Source: an uncultured Clostridia bacterium
GTDB taxonomy: Bacteria > Bacillota > Clostridia > Oscillospirales > Acutalibacteraceae
Assembly (NCBI GenBank): GCA_930990065.1
Contig: CAKNOA010000007.1
Span: 1 to 64,000, forward strand
DNA: 64,000 nucleotides
Direction of reading: 5' to 3'
In this document: in pieces, positions 1 to 8,733 of the stretch
How positions within the stretch are numbered: the stretch's first letter is position 1
How the letters are laid out: each line of letters begins with the position of its first letter
The notes under the pieces: model-generated
What the model was told of the DNA's origin: nothing
The model's input: the letters and a program-made list of their open reading frames with translations, nothing else
Database searches by the model: none
Position numbers and translations under genes: made by a program

Positions 1-1206
1 GCCAGCGTGGAATGCCTGTATAACCCAAAACTGCGGGGAAAACCCGTAGCCGTGGCAGGTGACCCGGAGCATCGTCATGGTATTGTACTGGCCAAGAATT
101 ATGAAGCAAAGGCTTTCGGAGTAGCCACCGGTGATCCACTTTGGATGGCCCGAAAGAAATGTCCCCATATCCTGTTTACTCCGCCCCACTATGATTTGTA
201 TATGCGGTATTCCGAGATGGCCAGAAACATTTATTCTGAATATACCGATTTGGTGGAATCCTTTGGCCTGGATGAATGTTGGCTGGATGTTTCGGGTTCC
301 ACCGGACTTTTCGGATCCGGGCAGAAAATTGCGGATGAGCTCAGGAGGCGCATTCATTTTGAATTGGGCGTAACCGCCAGCGTAGGGGTTTCCTTTAACC
401 GGGTATTCGCAAAGCTGGGCTCGGATATGAAAAAGCCGGACGCCACCACTGTGATTGATTCTACTCATTTCCGCGATATCATATGGCCTCTTCCTGTTTC
501 CGACCTTCTCTATGTGGGGAAAGCCACAACGCGGAAGCTGGCCGGATACGGTATCCGCACTATAGGGGATCTGGCTCAAACGGATACAAACTTTTTGAAC
601 CGCCTACTGGGGAAAAACGGTCTTATGCTGTGGCTGTTTGCTAATGGACGGGATACCTCAGAAGTAAGCGGGTTTGGTTCCAAGGGGATTGTGAAAACCA
701 TTGGGAACAGTACCACTGCTCCCAGGGATTTGGTTTCAGACGAGGATATTAAAATTCCCCTGTACGTCCTTTCCGAAAGCGTTGCCGAGCGGCTGCGAGC
801 CTGCGATTTTCTCTGCCGGACCGTACAGATTTCCATTCGGGACAACCGGCTGCAATCCTGCGAACGGCAGGGCAGGCTTTCAGTACCCTCTTGCACCGCC
901 AAGGATATTTTTGACAGAGCTTTTTCTCTTTACAAAGAAAATAGACCCGAACACCCGGTACGCAGCCTGGGGGTGCGGGCCTGCAATCTGATGGTGCAGG
1001 AAGTGCAGCAGCTTTCTTTGTATCAGGAGGCGGTTACGCAACAGAAGCAGGAGGAACTGGAACGAACGGTGGACGGCATACGAAAGCGGTTCGGTCACTT
1101 TTCCCTGCAGCGAGGTCTTATGCTCACGGATCCAGCCCTTTCCGCCCTGGATCCGGTGAACGACCATGTGATCCATCCGGAAGCTTTCCTGAAAGGAAAG
1201 GGATAA
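1..1206 (+). CDS. dinB: DNA polymerase IV (Y-family), 5' end cut by window
   Basis: Translesion DNA polymerase of the DinB/UmuC family; it copies damaged templates at stalled forks. The reading frame is open from base 1 and begins in the middle of the fingers/palm motif (ASVECLYNPKLRGKPVAV), so the true start and first catalytic Asp lie upstream of the window. Visible are the second palm motif (LDECWLDVSG, normally S-x-DE), the palm segment ending in KLGSDMKKPDAT, a helix-hairpin-helix (YVGKATTRKLAGYGIRTIGD) and a C-terminal little-finger region. 401 codons remain. It converges on the NHEJ ligase with only 7 bp between stop codons and no obvious terminator. Family assignment is secure; specific lesion role is not readable. 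Confidence 0.93.
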   Translation, partial: ASVECLYNPKLRGKPVAVAGDPEHRHGIVLAKNYEAKAFGVATGDPLWMARKKCPHILFTPPHYDLYMRYSEMARNIYSEYTDLVESFGLDECWLDVSGSTGLFGSGQKIADELRRRIHFELGVTASVGVSFNRVFAKLGSDMKKPDATTVIDSTHFRDIIWPLPVSDLLYVGKATTRKLAGYGIRTIGDLAQTDTNFLNRLLGKNGLMLWLFANGRDTSEVSGFGSKGIVKTIGNSTTAPRDLVSDEDIKIPLYVLSESVAERLRACDFLCRTVQISIRDNRLQSCERQGRLSVPSCTAKDIFDRAFSLYKENRPEHPVRSLGVRACNLMVQEVQQLSLYQEAVTQQKQEELERTVDGIRKRFGHFSLQRGLMLTDPALSALDPVNDHVIHPEAFLKGKG

Positions 1207-1213
1207 GCGGGGT

Positions 1214-2161
1214 TCAATCGGACTCCACGCAGTCTTCCGCTCGCTTATCCCGCCGCAGGCCCTTAAATACAGGCTGACGCATGGATCCCTTCTCCGTTTT
1301 ATACATATACTGCACCACGCATACCAGTTCCGGCTTCAGCCAACGGGCGTTTTCATTCTCATGGCCTTCCGGTACTTCCATAGGCGGATGGGAAATGATT
1401 TTCTGTTTCTTGATCGCTGCAAAGGCTTCTCCGCCAACTCCCAGCGTTACATGGCCTTTATATACAAGCCTCCCTTGTCGGTATTGCCCAAGCACGATGC
1501 TGGTCATATGGTTTTGTTTTGGAATCCAGCCGCAGACCACAAAATCGTCATCCTGCAGATTTTTTATTTTCAGCCAGTCCTTCGTTCGTTTTCCTTGATA
1601 ATACAGGCTTTCTTTCCGTTTGGCCACCATTCCTTCCAGCCCCTGCTCCCTGGCAAGGGAAAAAAGGCGTTTCGCCTGGTGGTAATCAAATACTTTGGAA
1701 ACAGCCAGCCGTTCTGATTCTGCAATCCTGTCCAGGTATTTCTTTCTCTCAGTGAGAGGAATTTTTGTGATATCTCTCCCGTCATAATACAAGCAGTCAA
1801 AGGCTACGAAACAGGCGGGAAAACGCCGGCTCTCCATCTCGATCTTAAACGGATTGCTCATCAGGCTCCGGCGCTGGATGGTTTCAAAATCCGGTTTGCC
1901 ATTTACGATACAGAGAAGTTCGCCGTCGAGAATACATCGTTTTTTCACCTGATGATGGAGATTGGACAATTCCGGCACTTTCGGCAGCATTTTCATATTT
2001 CGCTTGTTGCGAAGTTCCGTCCCTTCCCCGGGATCCAGATAGGCGACACACCGCTCGCCGTCCCATTTCAGCTCGTACAACCACTCCGGGTCTGCAAAGG
2101 ACGGAACATTTTCCGCTATGAGCATGGGGGCTATGCGCTTTTCCTGAAACAGATCCATCAT
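1214..2161 (-). CDS. ligD: ATP-dependent DNA ligase (LigD ligase-domain type)
   Basis: Seals nicks and double-strand breaks in bacterial non-homologous end joining with Ku. Motif I is ELKWDGER with Lys32 as the residue that would be adenylylated; the later nucleotidyltransferase motifs EGMVAKRKESLYY and DWLKIK are present, followed by an OB-fold. At 315 aa it corresponds to the ligase module only: the polymerase/primase and phosphoesterase domains of large LigD proteins are absent. ATG at 2161 overlaps the Ku stop by 4 bp (ATGA), so the two are translationally coupled. Confidence 0.92.
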   Translation of the reverse strand: MMDLFQEKRIAPMLIAENVPSFADPEWLYELKWDGERCVAYLDPGEGTELRNKRNMKMLPKVPELSNLHHQVKKRCILDGELLCIVNGKPDFETIQRRSLMSNPFKIEMESRRFPACFVAFDCLYYDGRDITKIPLTERKKYLDRIAESERLAVSKVFDYHQAKRLFSLAREQGLEGMVAKRKESLYYQGKRTKDWLKIKNLQDDDFVVCGWIPKQNHMTSIVLGQYRQGRLVYKGHVTLGVGGEAFAAIKKQKIISHPPMEVPEGHENENARWLKPELVCVVQYMYKTEKGSMRQPVFKGLRRDKRAEDCVESD

Positions 2162-2967
2162 GAGGCGGTTTTCTTGCGGCCCCTGGGCTTTTTAGGCGGC
2201 TTTTTGCTGTCTTCCACCTGTTTTAAACTGGCCTGCAGCGCCTCCATAATATTGATGATGTTGGAGGGCTCCTCCTGTGCTCCCTGGGTGATCTCCTGTC
2301 CGCTGATTTTTGCTTCAATGATCTGTCTTAGCCGGGCCTGATACTCATCGTGGTATTTTTCCGGCTCAAACTCCTGTACCATGGAATTCACAAGAGTCTT
2401 TGCCATGGTCAATTCTGCTTCAGACAGCTCTGGATGTGCCGGTTCCTTGGGCATCTCCTTAACCTCTGAAAAGAAAAAGAGCGTTTCAATGAGGATTCCT
2501 TTTTCAGTCGGAATCAGGCATAGAAGCTTTTCCGACTGGCCTATTACCGTTTTGGCAATGGCTACCTTGCCCTCATCCAGCATGGCCCGCCTAAGCAGCT
2601 CATAGGCTTTATCCCCGCCGGATTCCGGTACGGCATGATAGGTTTTATCAAAATAGATGGGGCGGATGTCTTGAATATTAGAAAAATGCAGGATCTGAAT
2701 GCTGCGGTCTTTCGGGGTTTTGGCTTTTTCAAAATCTTCTTCTGTCATCGTGACATATTTGCCCTTTTCAAATTCAAAACCCTTCACAATATCTCCGGTC
2801 GAAACCTCTTTACCGCAATGGCTGCATACCTTTTTATATTTGATACGGCTGCCGTCCTCTTTGCAGAGCTGATTGAAATGGATATCGTCGTCCTGGGTGG
2901 CGGTATGCAGTGCCACTGGAATGTGAACCAGCCCGAAAGAGATTGCGCCCTTATGTGCCGCTGCCAT
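2158..2967 (-). CDS. ku: Non-homologous end-joining protein Ku
   Basis: Homodimeric ring protein that binds DNA ends and recruits the ligase. The protein opens with AAAHKGAISFGLVHIPVAL, the usual bacterial Ku N-terminus, has the central beta-barrel with a CxHCG element near residue 55, and ends in a Lys/Arg-rich tail (KKPPKKPRGRKK) as in other bacterial Ku proteins. I chose ATG 2967 (269 aa) because a GGAAAGAGGTG ribosome site lies just upstream; the GTG at 2976 is too close to that site. Operon with the ligase. Ku is often sporulation-linked in Firmicutes, but I see no clear sigma-G promoter. Confidence 0.94.
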   Translation of the reverse strand: MAAAHKGAISFGLVHIPVALHTATQDDDIHFNQLCKEDGSRIKYKKVCSHCGKEVSTGDIVKGFEFEKGKYVTMTEEDFEKAKTPKDRSIQILHFSNIQDIRPIYFDKTYHAVPESGGDKAYELLRRAMLDEGKVAIAKTVIGQSEKLLCLIPTEKGILIETLFFFSEVKEMPKEPAHPELSEAELTMAKTLVNSMVQEFEPEKYHDEYQARLRQIIEAKISGQEITQGAQEEPSNIINIMEALQASLKQVEDSKKPPKKPRGRKKTAS

Positions 2968-3134
2968 GGAAAACACCTCTTTCCTTGTTTTCCAATAGCT
3001 TTTCCGGTTTTCCTTTTTTTATTTTCATGAATAGCTTACATTTGATTCGACACTGTAATTCGTCAATCTATCTATTTCTTTGCCGTAAACTTCTACGTAT
3101 TGGTGAGTGGGGAAAAGGCGGCAAAACGCAAAAA

Positions 3135-3175
3135 AGCGGGGTTCCCAGCCTGAAGAATCAGGCGGAAACCCCGCT
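3135..3175 (-). terminator. Rho-independent terminator-like hairpin
   Basis: Long stem (AGCGGGGTTCCCAGCCTGA pairing with TCAGGCGGAAACCCCGCT, loop AGAA) followed on the minus strand by six T. It sits about 100 bp beyond the tRNA-Leu terminator, so it may be a second terminator for that unit or for an unrecognised short transcript. The rest of 2968-3270 shows no convincing gene. Confidence 0.6.
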
Positions 3176-3270
3176 GCAGCGGATTGTTTCGCGGACTGCT
3201 GCTTGGACATCTACGGTAAAACGGTTCTTTGGTTTTTGCTCCAAAAAGCCCGCAAACCCGCATGAATACT

Positions 3271-3305
3271 GAAAAAAATGGAGTGACATCTTTTTTGTCA
3301 CTCCA
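3271..3305 (-). terminator. Terminator of the tRNA-Leu transcript
   Basis: Perfect 10-bp stem TGGAGTGACA/TGTCACTCCA (3279-3288 with 3296-3305), loop of A/T, followed on the minus strand by seven T. It begins four bases beyond the tRNA CCA end. Confidence 0.88.
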
Positions 3306-3308
3306 TCA

Positions 3309-3399
<91 letters not shown>

Positions 3400-3436
3400 T
3401 TGCAGTTTTTTGTGTCCGTTTCCGGACTGCTTTGCT

Positions 3437-3465
3437 ATTATAGCATCTGCAAAACGCCTTGTCAA
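3437..3465 (-). promoter_or_regulatory. Promoter of tRNA-Leu
   Basis: Perfect sigma-A promoter on the minus strand: TTGACA (3460-3465), 17-bp spacer, TATAAT (3437-3442), about 40 bp upstream of the mature tRNA 5' end. Confidence 0.88.
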
Positions 3466-3478
3466 CTCTTTTTTTCTT

Positions 3479-3724
3479 TTAGCGATATTTTTTTTCGGCT
3501 TGTTGGCACAACGGGCAAGAAGGGTACCGCTCCATACAACAACAGAATTCCTCCACCCAGCGGATCCGTGCCTTTTCCGCCGTAAACTTTAACGAAGCCA
3601 GGGTATTTTCCACCGGCCCTTCACAGGTGATGGAAAACCGGCTTTCGTGGTCGTAATACGGGCAGACGGCCCGGCAAACCCCGGCAAAGGTCACCCCCTG
3701 TTTGTTCTTTTCACTAATTGGCAT
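3479..3724 (-). CDS. Small cysteine-rich protein, function unknown
   Basis: 81 aa with eight Cys arranged as paired clusters (CRAVCPYY, ITCEG, FCCC, CPLC), suggesting a metal-binding fold. The pattern CPYYDHESRFSITCEG followed by WVEEFCC and YPSCPLC resembles small zinc-finger-like proteins often seen near Firmicutes prophages; I do not know a function. ATG 3724 is preceded by GGGGGAGGGG at a suitable distance; an upstream in-frame GTG lacks a site. A TATAAT (3768-3773) lies upstream with a poor -35. Monocistronic. Confidence 0.75.
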   Translation of the reverse strand: MPISEKNKQGVTFAGVCRAVCPYYDHESRFSITCEGPVENTLASLKFTAEKARIRWVEEFCCCMERYPSCPLCQQAEKKYR

Positions 3725-3841
3725 CGCACGTCCCCTCCCCCACACAGAAAACACTTTCTATTTTTTCATTATACCGGTATCTCTGTCCCATAAATCGTAC
3801 TTTCGCAGCCTTTATCGAAAATTTGTTCGATTTAACATGTG

Positions 3842-3879
3842 AAAAAGAACCCCCTTCCCGTGGGAAGGAGGCCTTTTTC
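3842..3879 (-). terminator. Terminator of the MarR gene
   Basis: Minus-strand hairpin with core CCTTCC-CACG-GGAAGG, flanked by A-rich and T-rich arms that extend the pairing and end in CTTTTT, starting directly after the MarR stop codon. Confidence 0.75.
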
Positions 3880-4371
3880 TTATTCTGCCAGCGTCCCGCC
3901 GGCTTCGTTTCGTTCTTTTTTGATGTCCTGTTCCAGGTTTTTCATATTCTGGGTCACCCGCCCGAGCATGTCGTAAAAGTTTTCGAGCTCTTCCTTAGAA
4001 AAACCGGCAAAAGCCGCTTCTTCCACACGGTTAAACCGCTCCCGGGTGCAATCGAGCAACGCTTGCCCTTTTTCGGTGATGGAAACCTGGTGGAACCGCC
4101 CGTCGTTTTTGTCGGTCAGGCGCGTCACATAGCCATCGGATTCTAATTTTTTCAGCGTGACCGCCACCGCCGCCGGGCTTTTTTTCATATCGTTAGCAAT
4201 GCGGGTTTGGGAAACGGCAGGGTTTCGGCTCACAAACAATAAGGTATGGTGCTGGGTGCGGTACAGTTTTAATCCGCTCATCATCAGGTCAAACACCCGG
4301 TGATGAACCTGGTTGCACACGATCATGGCTCTGGTGGTACGGGCTTCCAAACTTCCTTCTTTGTCCTGCAT
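3880..4371 (-). CDS. MarR-family transcriptional regulator
   Basis: 163-aa winged-helix regulator. The HTH is around residues 50-75 (PAVSQTRIANDMKKSPAAVA), followed by the wing with the MarR signature Asp-x-Arg (DKNDGRFHQVSITEKG), then dimerisation helices. MarR proteins repress nearby genes and release DNA on binding phenolic or oxidative ligands; no ligand can be inferred. It stands alone, 52 bp downstream of prophage region 1, with its own promoter inside the last codons of the LysM gene. The site before ATG 4371 is a GGGAAAGGACGGGAG stretch. Confidence 0.9.
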   Translation of the reverse strand: MQDKEGSLEARTTRAMIVCNQVHHRVFDLMMSGLKLYRTQHHTLLFVSRNPAVSQTRIANDMKKSPAAVAVTLKKLESDGYVTRLTDKNDGRFHQVSITEKGQALLDCTRERFNRVEEAAFAGFSKEELENFYDMLGRVTQNMKNLEQDIKKERNEAGGTLAE

Positions 4372-4406
4372 GGCGTCTCCCGTCCTTTCCCTTCCTTTTT
4401 ATTCTT

Positions 4407-4435
4407 ATTATACTCGTTTTTTTTTACATGCGCAA
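4407..4435 (-). promoter_or_regulatory. Promoter of the MarR gene
   Basis: TTGCGC (4430-4435), 17-bp A-rich spacer, TATAAT (4407-4412). It overlaps the 3' end of the phage LysM gene, so the prophage edge abuts or invades the host promoter. Confidence 0.6.
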
Positions 4436-5641
4436 GCTTTTCCCGCTTTCGTCTTCCTTCAGCATCTTTTTATACAGGTCTGTCACCCCCTGCTTTTGGG
4501 CTAGGTAGGCCTTTTGCCCGTCGTTAATGCCGTTAAAGTGGTAAATGATTGACGCGATGTCGGTGGGGGTGGCCCCCTGGTAACGGGCCTGGATCAGCGT
4601 CGCGTAGTAGTGGTCTTTCACCGGCGTTTTGTCGATTTCCAGTTCGTCATCCGACCCTTTTTTCTTGGACGAAGAACTGCTCGACGAAGAGCTGGACGAA
4701 GCGCTCTTCGCTAGGGAAGCGGCCAGCTTTTGCTGTTGTAGGGCGTATTCCTTTTCCCAGTTTGCCTGGGCCTGGGCGTCCTTTTCTTTTTGATAGGCAA
4801 AGTCCCGGTCGTCTTTCGCCTTCTGGTAGGCGGCTTCCTGTTCCTTCTGCCAATCGGCCAGCGCGCTTTCGTACCGGCCAAAGTCGCGGTCGTACCATTC
4901 GTCGGCGCGCCCGGCGTAGTAATCCCGATTCGTATAATAATCCCCCACGGTATCCCGGTACCGGCCATAGGCCGCTTCTTCCAGCGCCTGCAACAGTGAC
5001 AGGTTTTCCCGCATATCCGCCCCCGTATCCTGGTACCGCTGGTAGGCGAGTTCATATAGCTGCGGCGCTAAACTTTGCAGCTGACTGAGGCTCGCTTCAT
5101 AGCTTTGCTGGCCCACCGTCTGGCTGTAACTGCTGCCATACCCGCCGGTGAGGGCGGCGGCCTGGCCCATGGTGTCCCGCATGGCCCGGTTGCCGAGGAC
5201 CATATACTGTTCCTTCATCTGCTGGTATAGGGGGTCTGAGGAAATATCATACTGAAATTCCTCCCGGTCGAGCACCGAGGCGAGCAGATCTTCGATTTGC
5301 TGGCCATAGGCGCTTTCATATTCGCCGGGCTTATTTTGTTCCCATTTACTCAGCTGGTTTTGGGCGTTTTGCGCCTGGGAACTGGGCTTATACACCGGCT
5401 TTGTAGACGACTGGGTTTTCGAAGATGATGTACTGGTCGTTTTTTTACTGGTGTTTGTGCTTGTCTTCTTGCCCGACGACGTGGTAGTCGTGGGGATCTT
5501 CAAAATACTGCCGGCATAAATGAGATTGGGGTTTTGGATATGGTTGAGCGATTGCAGCGTACCGACAGTGGTACCGTACTTTTGTGCAATGCCCGACAGG
5601 GTGTCCCCTTTTTTAATCGTATAGTTTTTGGTCGCACTCAT
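4424..5641 (-). CDS. LysM-domain phage protein, probable ejection/internal virion protein
   Basis: 405 aa. An N-terminal LysM peptidoglycan-binding domain (residues 5-50, [19 protein letters not shown]) is followed by a Thr/Ser-rich linker, then a central Ala/Gly/Gln/Tyr-rich helical region (about 115-300, including [15 protein letters not shown] and repeated RYRDT/RYQDT), a serine run and a short conserved-looking C-terminus. This layout is common in last genes of podovirus-like structural modules, where such proteins are thought to be ejected or to sit at the tail tip. The assignment to ejection is inference. Overlaps the fibre gene by 4 bp; no terminator separates it from MarR. Confidence 0.75.
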   Translation of the reverse strand: MSATKNYTIKKGDTLSGIAQKYGTTVGTLQSLNHIQNPNLIYAGSILKIPTTTTSSGKKTSTNTSKKTTSTSSSKTQSSTKPVYKPSSQAQNAQNQLSKWEQNKPGEYESAYGQQIEDLLASVLDREEFQYDISSDPLYQQMKEQYMVLGNRAMRDTMGQAAALTGGYGSSYSQTVGQQSYEASLSQLQSLAPQLYELAYQRYQDTGADMRENLSLLQALEEAAYGRYRDTVGDYYTNRDYYAGRADEWYDRDFGRYESALADWQKEQEAAYQKAKDDRDFAYQKEKDAQAQANWEKEYALQQQKLAASLAKSASSSSSSSSSSSKKKGSDDELEIDKTPVKDHYYATLIQARYQGATPTDIASIIYHFNGINDGQKAYLAQKQGVTDLYKKMLKEDESGKSLRM

Positions 5642-7941
5642 ACTGTTGCCTCCTTTTCTTTCAATTCACCGGCATCCGGAGTTTTGGCCTGTTCCAGGGC
5701 GTCCACCCGGGCAATCAGCTGCTGCACCGCACACAACAGCGGCGCAAAAAGTTCCCCGTAATTGAGCCCCCAGGAAAGTTCCTCATCCGGGGTGTCGGGG
5801 GTATAGGCGCTCTCGTTCCCGTTTTCGTCCACCCGGGCAGCCTGGTACAGGGATAAATCCCCCATGCCGGTTTCTTTGGCGGTTTTCGCGACCTCCTGGG
5901 CGATGAGCCCTAAATGGGTGCGGCCCCCTTCCCCGTTTTTTAAGGTATAGGAAACCGGCATAAGCGCCCGGATAAACTCAATTGCTTTCCCGTCAAGGGG
6001 CGCGATATTCTCTTTATCTTTTTTGTCCGACTGGGTGATGGTGTTGGTAAAATACCCGGTATTCCACCGGTAGTTGCTGGAACCCAAATACGCCTGGCCG
6101 TTGACGGTAGGGCGGAACAGGAACCGCTGGTCCCCTTCCATTTCGCCGTACCACTCGAGAAACGCGGTTTTGCTGGCGCCGTTTTTAATGCCAAAATTTA
6201 GCCCCGTCTGGCTGGGCTGCCAAATAGCGGCAGTCCAGCCGGTTTCCACCCCGTACAAAAACCGCAGCTGGTCCTTTAAATGCACCATCCCGTTATAATA
6301 ACAGGGAAAATAAAAGCGCATATACCGGTCCACATCGTCATAGCGCCACACAATTTCGGCCCCGTTCTTTTCATCTTGCATGCCAATGCCGGTGGTCGAC
6401 GTGGCATTCCCGCCGTAAAACTTCATCTGGTGGAAGTTTTCGCTCCCCTCCGGCGACATAAAATATAGGTTTTTCTGTTCCGGGGCCGCTTCGCCCCCCA
6501 TATACGCAAGGTTTGGCAAATACGTCTTTTTGTACCCGCGCAAATCGGTGCAGTCGCTTTCTTCCGCCGTTTTGCCGAAGGCGATGCCCGCCGCTTCCCT
6601 TTTGACGTCCCAGGCGAACCGGCGGGTGGGCACGCTGATGCGCTTTTGCGCTTTGTTGCCCACCGTGTCCTTTACGGTCAGCACCACTTCATACACCGAT
6701 TCGGCGCTGGCTGTTTCGCTCAGGGCGGTCTCCTGGCCGGACAAAAGCGTACCGGTAAACGTTTGCAGCGTGCCGCCTTTGGGGCCAAACCGGACGGTGA
6801 CCGTATCGCTGTTTGACCCGGCTTCGGTAATCCGCCACCTGGCGGTCACAAACAGCCCGGTGCCCGCGTCGTCTTCCTGCCAAACGCCGTTTTGCTGCTT
6901 CATGCGCCTGGCGGACAGGGATGTGATCACCGGCGCTTCATAGGAAAGCACCGATACCGTGGCGCTTTTTTTACTCATGCGCCCGCGGCTGTCGGTGACC
7001 GCCAGGGTGATGGAATGGTTGCCTGCGGTTTTGATGGCGCTGCTCACATACGAAACGGCGCTTTTTACCGGCAGCGAAGCGGTCAGCCCCCCGCCCGACA
7101 GGGTGATGGTTTTTAAAGAAGCCCCGTCCCCCGGCTGTACGCTGGCTTTTACGCTCACTTTCGCGTACCCCATAAGCAGCGTCCCGGCTTTCTGCCCGGT
7201 GCCGGTCAGGGAAAACCCGCTGATGGACGGCGCCACGCTGGACGGCACCGTCACCGTCAGGGTTTTGGAAGCGCGGCCCACCACCGTACTGCCCCGGCGG
7301 GTCTCCAGCGCCAGGGTGGCGCTCGCCTTTGTCACCCGGGGCATGGCGTCCAGCGCCGCTTTCGGCACCGTAAACGAAAAGCTCTCGGTTAAATTCCCCG
7401 ACGCGCTGCGGCTGACGGTACTTTCACAACTGCCCAGGGAGAAAATGAGCCGGTGGGAAAACCCGTCGTCCTGTTTTTTAATCGTCACCGTTACCGCATC
7501 CCCCACCGCCACCGACGACGATGACAGGGAAAAGGACGATGCTCTTGGGATCACCGGCAGGGATACCGTATAGCTTTTTTTGTCGCTCTGCAAAATGGTG
7601 GGGATGCTGATCTGCCCCGTTACCGTCAGAGAGAGGCTGCCGTCGGAATTATGGGAGACGGTTACGCTCTTTTCCAGTAAACAAATGCCGTTACCGCTGC
7701 TATAGACGATCTTTTGCGACGGGGTAATGGACTGGGTCAGGGTGGTTCCCCCCACCGTGACCGTAGCGGTACCGCTGCCATAGGTGGTGTACCCGGTGTT
7801 CGTGCGCCGGGCATACAGCCGCACGGTCAGGGACGACGTGTTATTTTCCACACTCTGGCTATTCACTACCACTTGCAGCCGCATTTTGATATATTGATTG
7901 GATGTGGCTAAATCGCCGCTGGTATAAGTCTTGACGGCCAA
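5638..7941 (-). CDS. Tail fibre/appendage with DUF859-like repeats and S74 chaperone
   Basis: 767 aa. The N-terminal half is beta-rich, resembling DUF859 phage structural proteins, with Ig-like segments (about 130-430). The last about 125 residues are a peptidase S74 intramolecular chaperone: [17 protein letters not shown] provides the Ser and Lys of the self-cleavage dyad, followed by HLGLIAQEV and a terminal coiled coil. S74 domains trimerise the fibre and then cut themselves off. TTG 7941 is chosen because GGAGGG lies 7 bp upstream. Probable receptor-binding appendage. Its S74 tail is clearly related to the one in prophage 2 (41037-43442). Confidence 0.85.
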   Translation of the reverse strand: MAVKTYTSGDLATSNQYIKMRLQVVVNSQSVENNTSSLTVRLYARRTNTGYTTYGSGTATVTVGGTTLTQSITPSQKIVYSSGNGICLLEKSVTVSHNSDGSLSLTVTGQISIPTILQSDKKSYTVSLPVIPRASSFSLSSSSVAVGDAVTVTIKKQDDGFSHRLIFSLGSCESTVSRSASGNLTESFSFTVPKAALDAMPRVTKASATLALETRRGSTVVGRASKTLTVTVPSSVAPSISGFSLTGTGQKAGTLLMGYAKVSVKASVQPGDGASLKTITLSGGGLTASLPVKSAVSYVSSAIKTAGNHSITLAVTDSRGRMSKKSATVSVLSYEAPVITSLSARRMKQQNGVWQEDDAGTGLFVTARWRITEAGSNSDTVTVRFGPKGGTLQTFTGTLLSGQETALSETASAESVYEVVLTVKDTVGNKAQKRISVPTRRFAWDVKREAAGIAFGKTAEESDCTDLRGYKKTYLPNLAYMGGEAAPEQKNLYFMSPEGSENFHQMKFYGGNATSTTGIGMQDEKNGAEIVWRYDDVDRYMRFYFPCYYNGMVHLKDQLRFLYGVETGWTAAIWQPSQTGLNFGIKNGASKTAFLEWYGEMEGDQRFLFRPTVNGQAYLGSSNYRWNTGYFTNTITQSDKKDKENIAPLDGKAIEFIRALMPVSYTLKNGEGGRTHLGLIAQEVAKTAKETGMGDLSLYQAARVDENGNESAYTPDTPDEELSWGLNYGELFAPLLCAVQQLIARVDALEQAKTPDAGELKEKEATV

Positions 7942-7956
7942 ACTCTTGCCCTCCTT

Positions 7957-8733
7957 TTATTCGCTTTCTTCCCGCAGCCACCCTAAACCAAAATTCCCGT
8001 TTTCCCGCACCTGCATGGCGTACCGCCCCAGGGCTTCGTACCCATAGGTCATTTTGCCGGTAACCTGGGCTTCGGTGATATACAGCCGGTTTTGGGAGAT
8101 ATACGCCACTTCCGCCCCGCCGTCGAGGAACGACAGCCGGTCGCTGGCCAGCCGGGCGGCAAAGGGCATGCTCTCCACCACTTCGCCGTCGATTTCCGTT
8201 TCCACCGTGCGGCCAATGAGCAGCCCGTCCGCCGAAAAGCGGAAATACGCATTGATACTCTGGTTTTCCACTTCTTCTCTTGCGGTGACCGAAGCGATTT
8301 GGGTAAAGGTGGCGGTCAAATCTTCCGCCGTTTGGGTAATGCTGGACGACAGATGTTCTTCCAGCTCCCCCAGTTCGGAACGGGCGGCGTAGGTTTCCTG
8401 CACCTGGGACACAATGCGGTCCTCCTGTTCCTGCAGGGAGGTTTCAAACGACAGCGTCACACTTTGGGCCGTTTCCACAATGCGGTCCATGAGGGTTTTA
8501 AATTCCTTTTGCGCCGCTTCTTCCCGGCTGACGATCTTCTCCCCGGCGGCTTTGGCGTCGGCGGCAATTTGGTTGAGTTTTTGCTGCAAACCGGGGGACA
8601 GGGAATCTTCCCCCATGTTCCACAGCGCCAGCTGCAAGCGCTCCGATAATTCGCACAAATAGGAGCGGATCACAAACAGTTTCTGGTCGGTGCTGCCGGT
8701 GAGCACCGGCGTATCCGGCAGGATCAGGCTCAC
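7957..8733 (-). CDS. Phage tail/fibre-associated coiled-coil protein
   Basis: 258 aa. Residues about 60-170 are strongly helical with long heptad-like Gln/Glu stretches; the C-terminal 90 residues (INAYFRFSADGLLIGRT onward) look like the end of siphophage minor structural (tail-associated) proteins. The GTG start overlaps the stop of the upstream nozzle gene by 4 bp (GTGA). Likely links fibre to tail; the exact role is not known. Confidence 0.7.
   Translation of the reverse strand: MSLILPDTPVLTGSTDQKLFVIRSYLCELSERLQLALWNMGEDSLSPGLQQKLNQIAADAKAAGEKIVSREEAAQKEFKTLMDRIVETAQSVTLSFETSLQEQEDRIVSQVQETYAARSELGELEEHLSSSITQTAEDLTATFTQIASVTAREEVENQSINAYFRFSADGLLIGRTVETEIDGEVVESMPFAARLASDRLSFLDGGAEVAYISQNRLYITEAQVTGKMTYGYEALGRYAMQVRENGNFGLGWLREESE

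Noticed and set aside
3025-3210. 61-aa minus-strand frame upstream of Ku
   Set aside because: It contains the terminator hairpin at 3135-3175 and has no family features.
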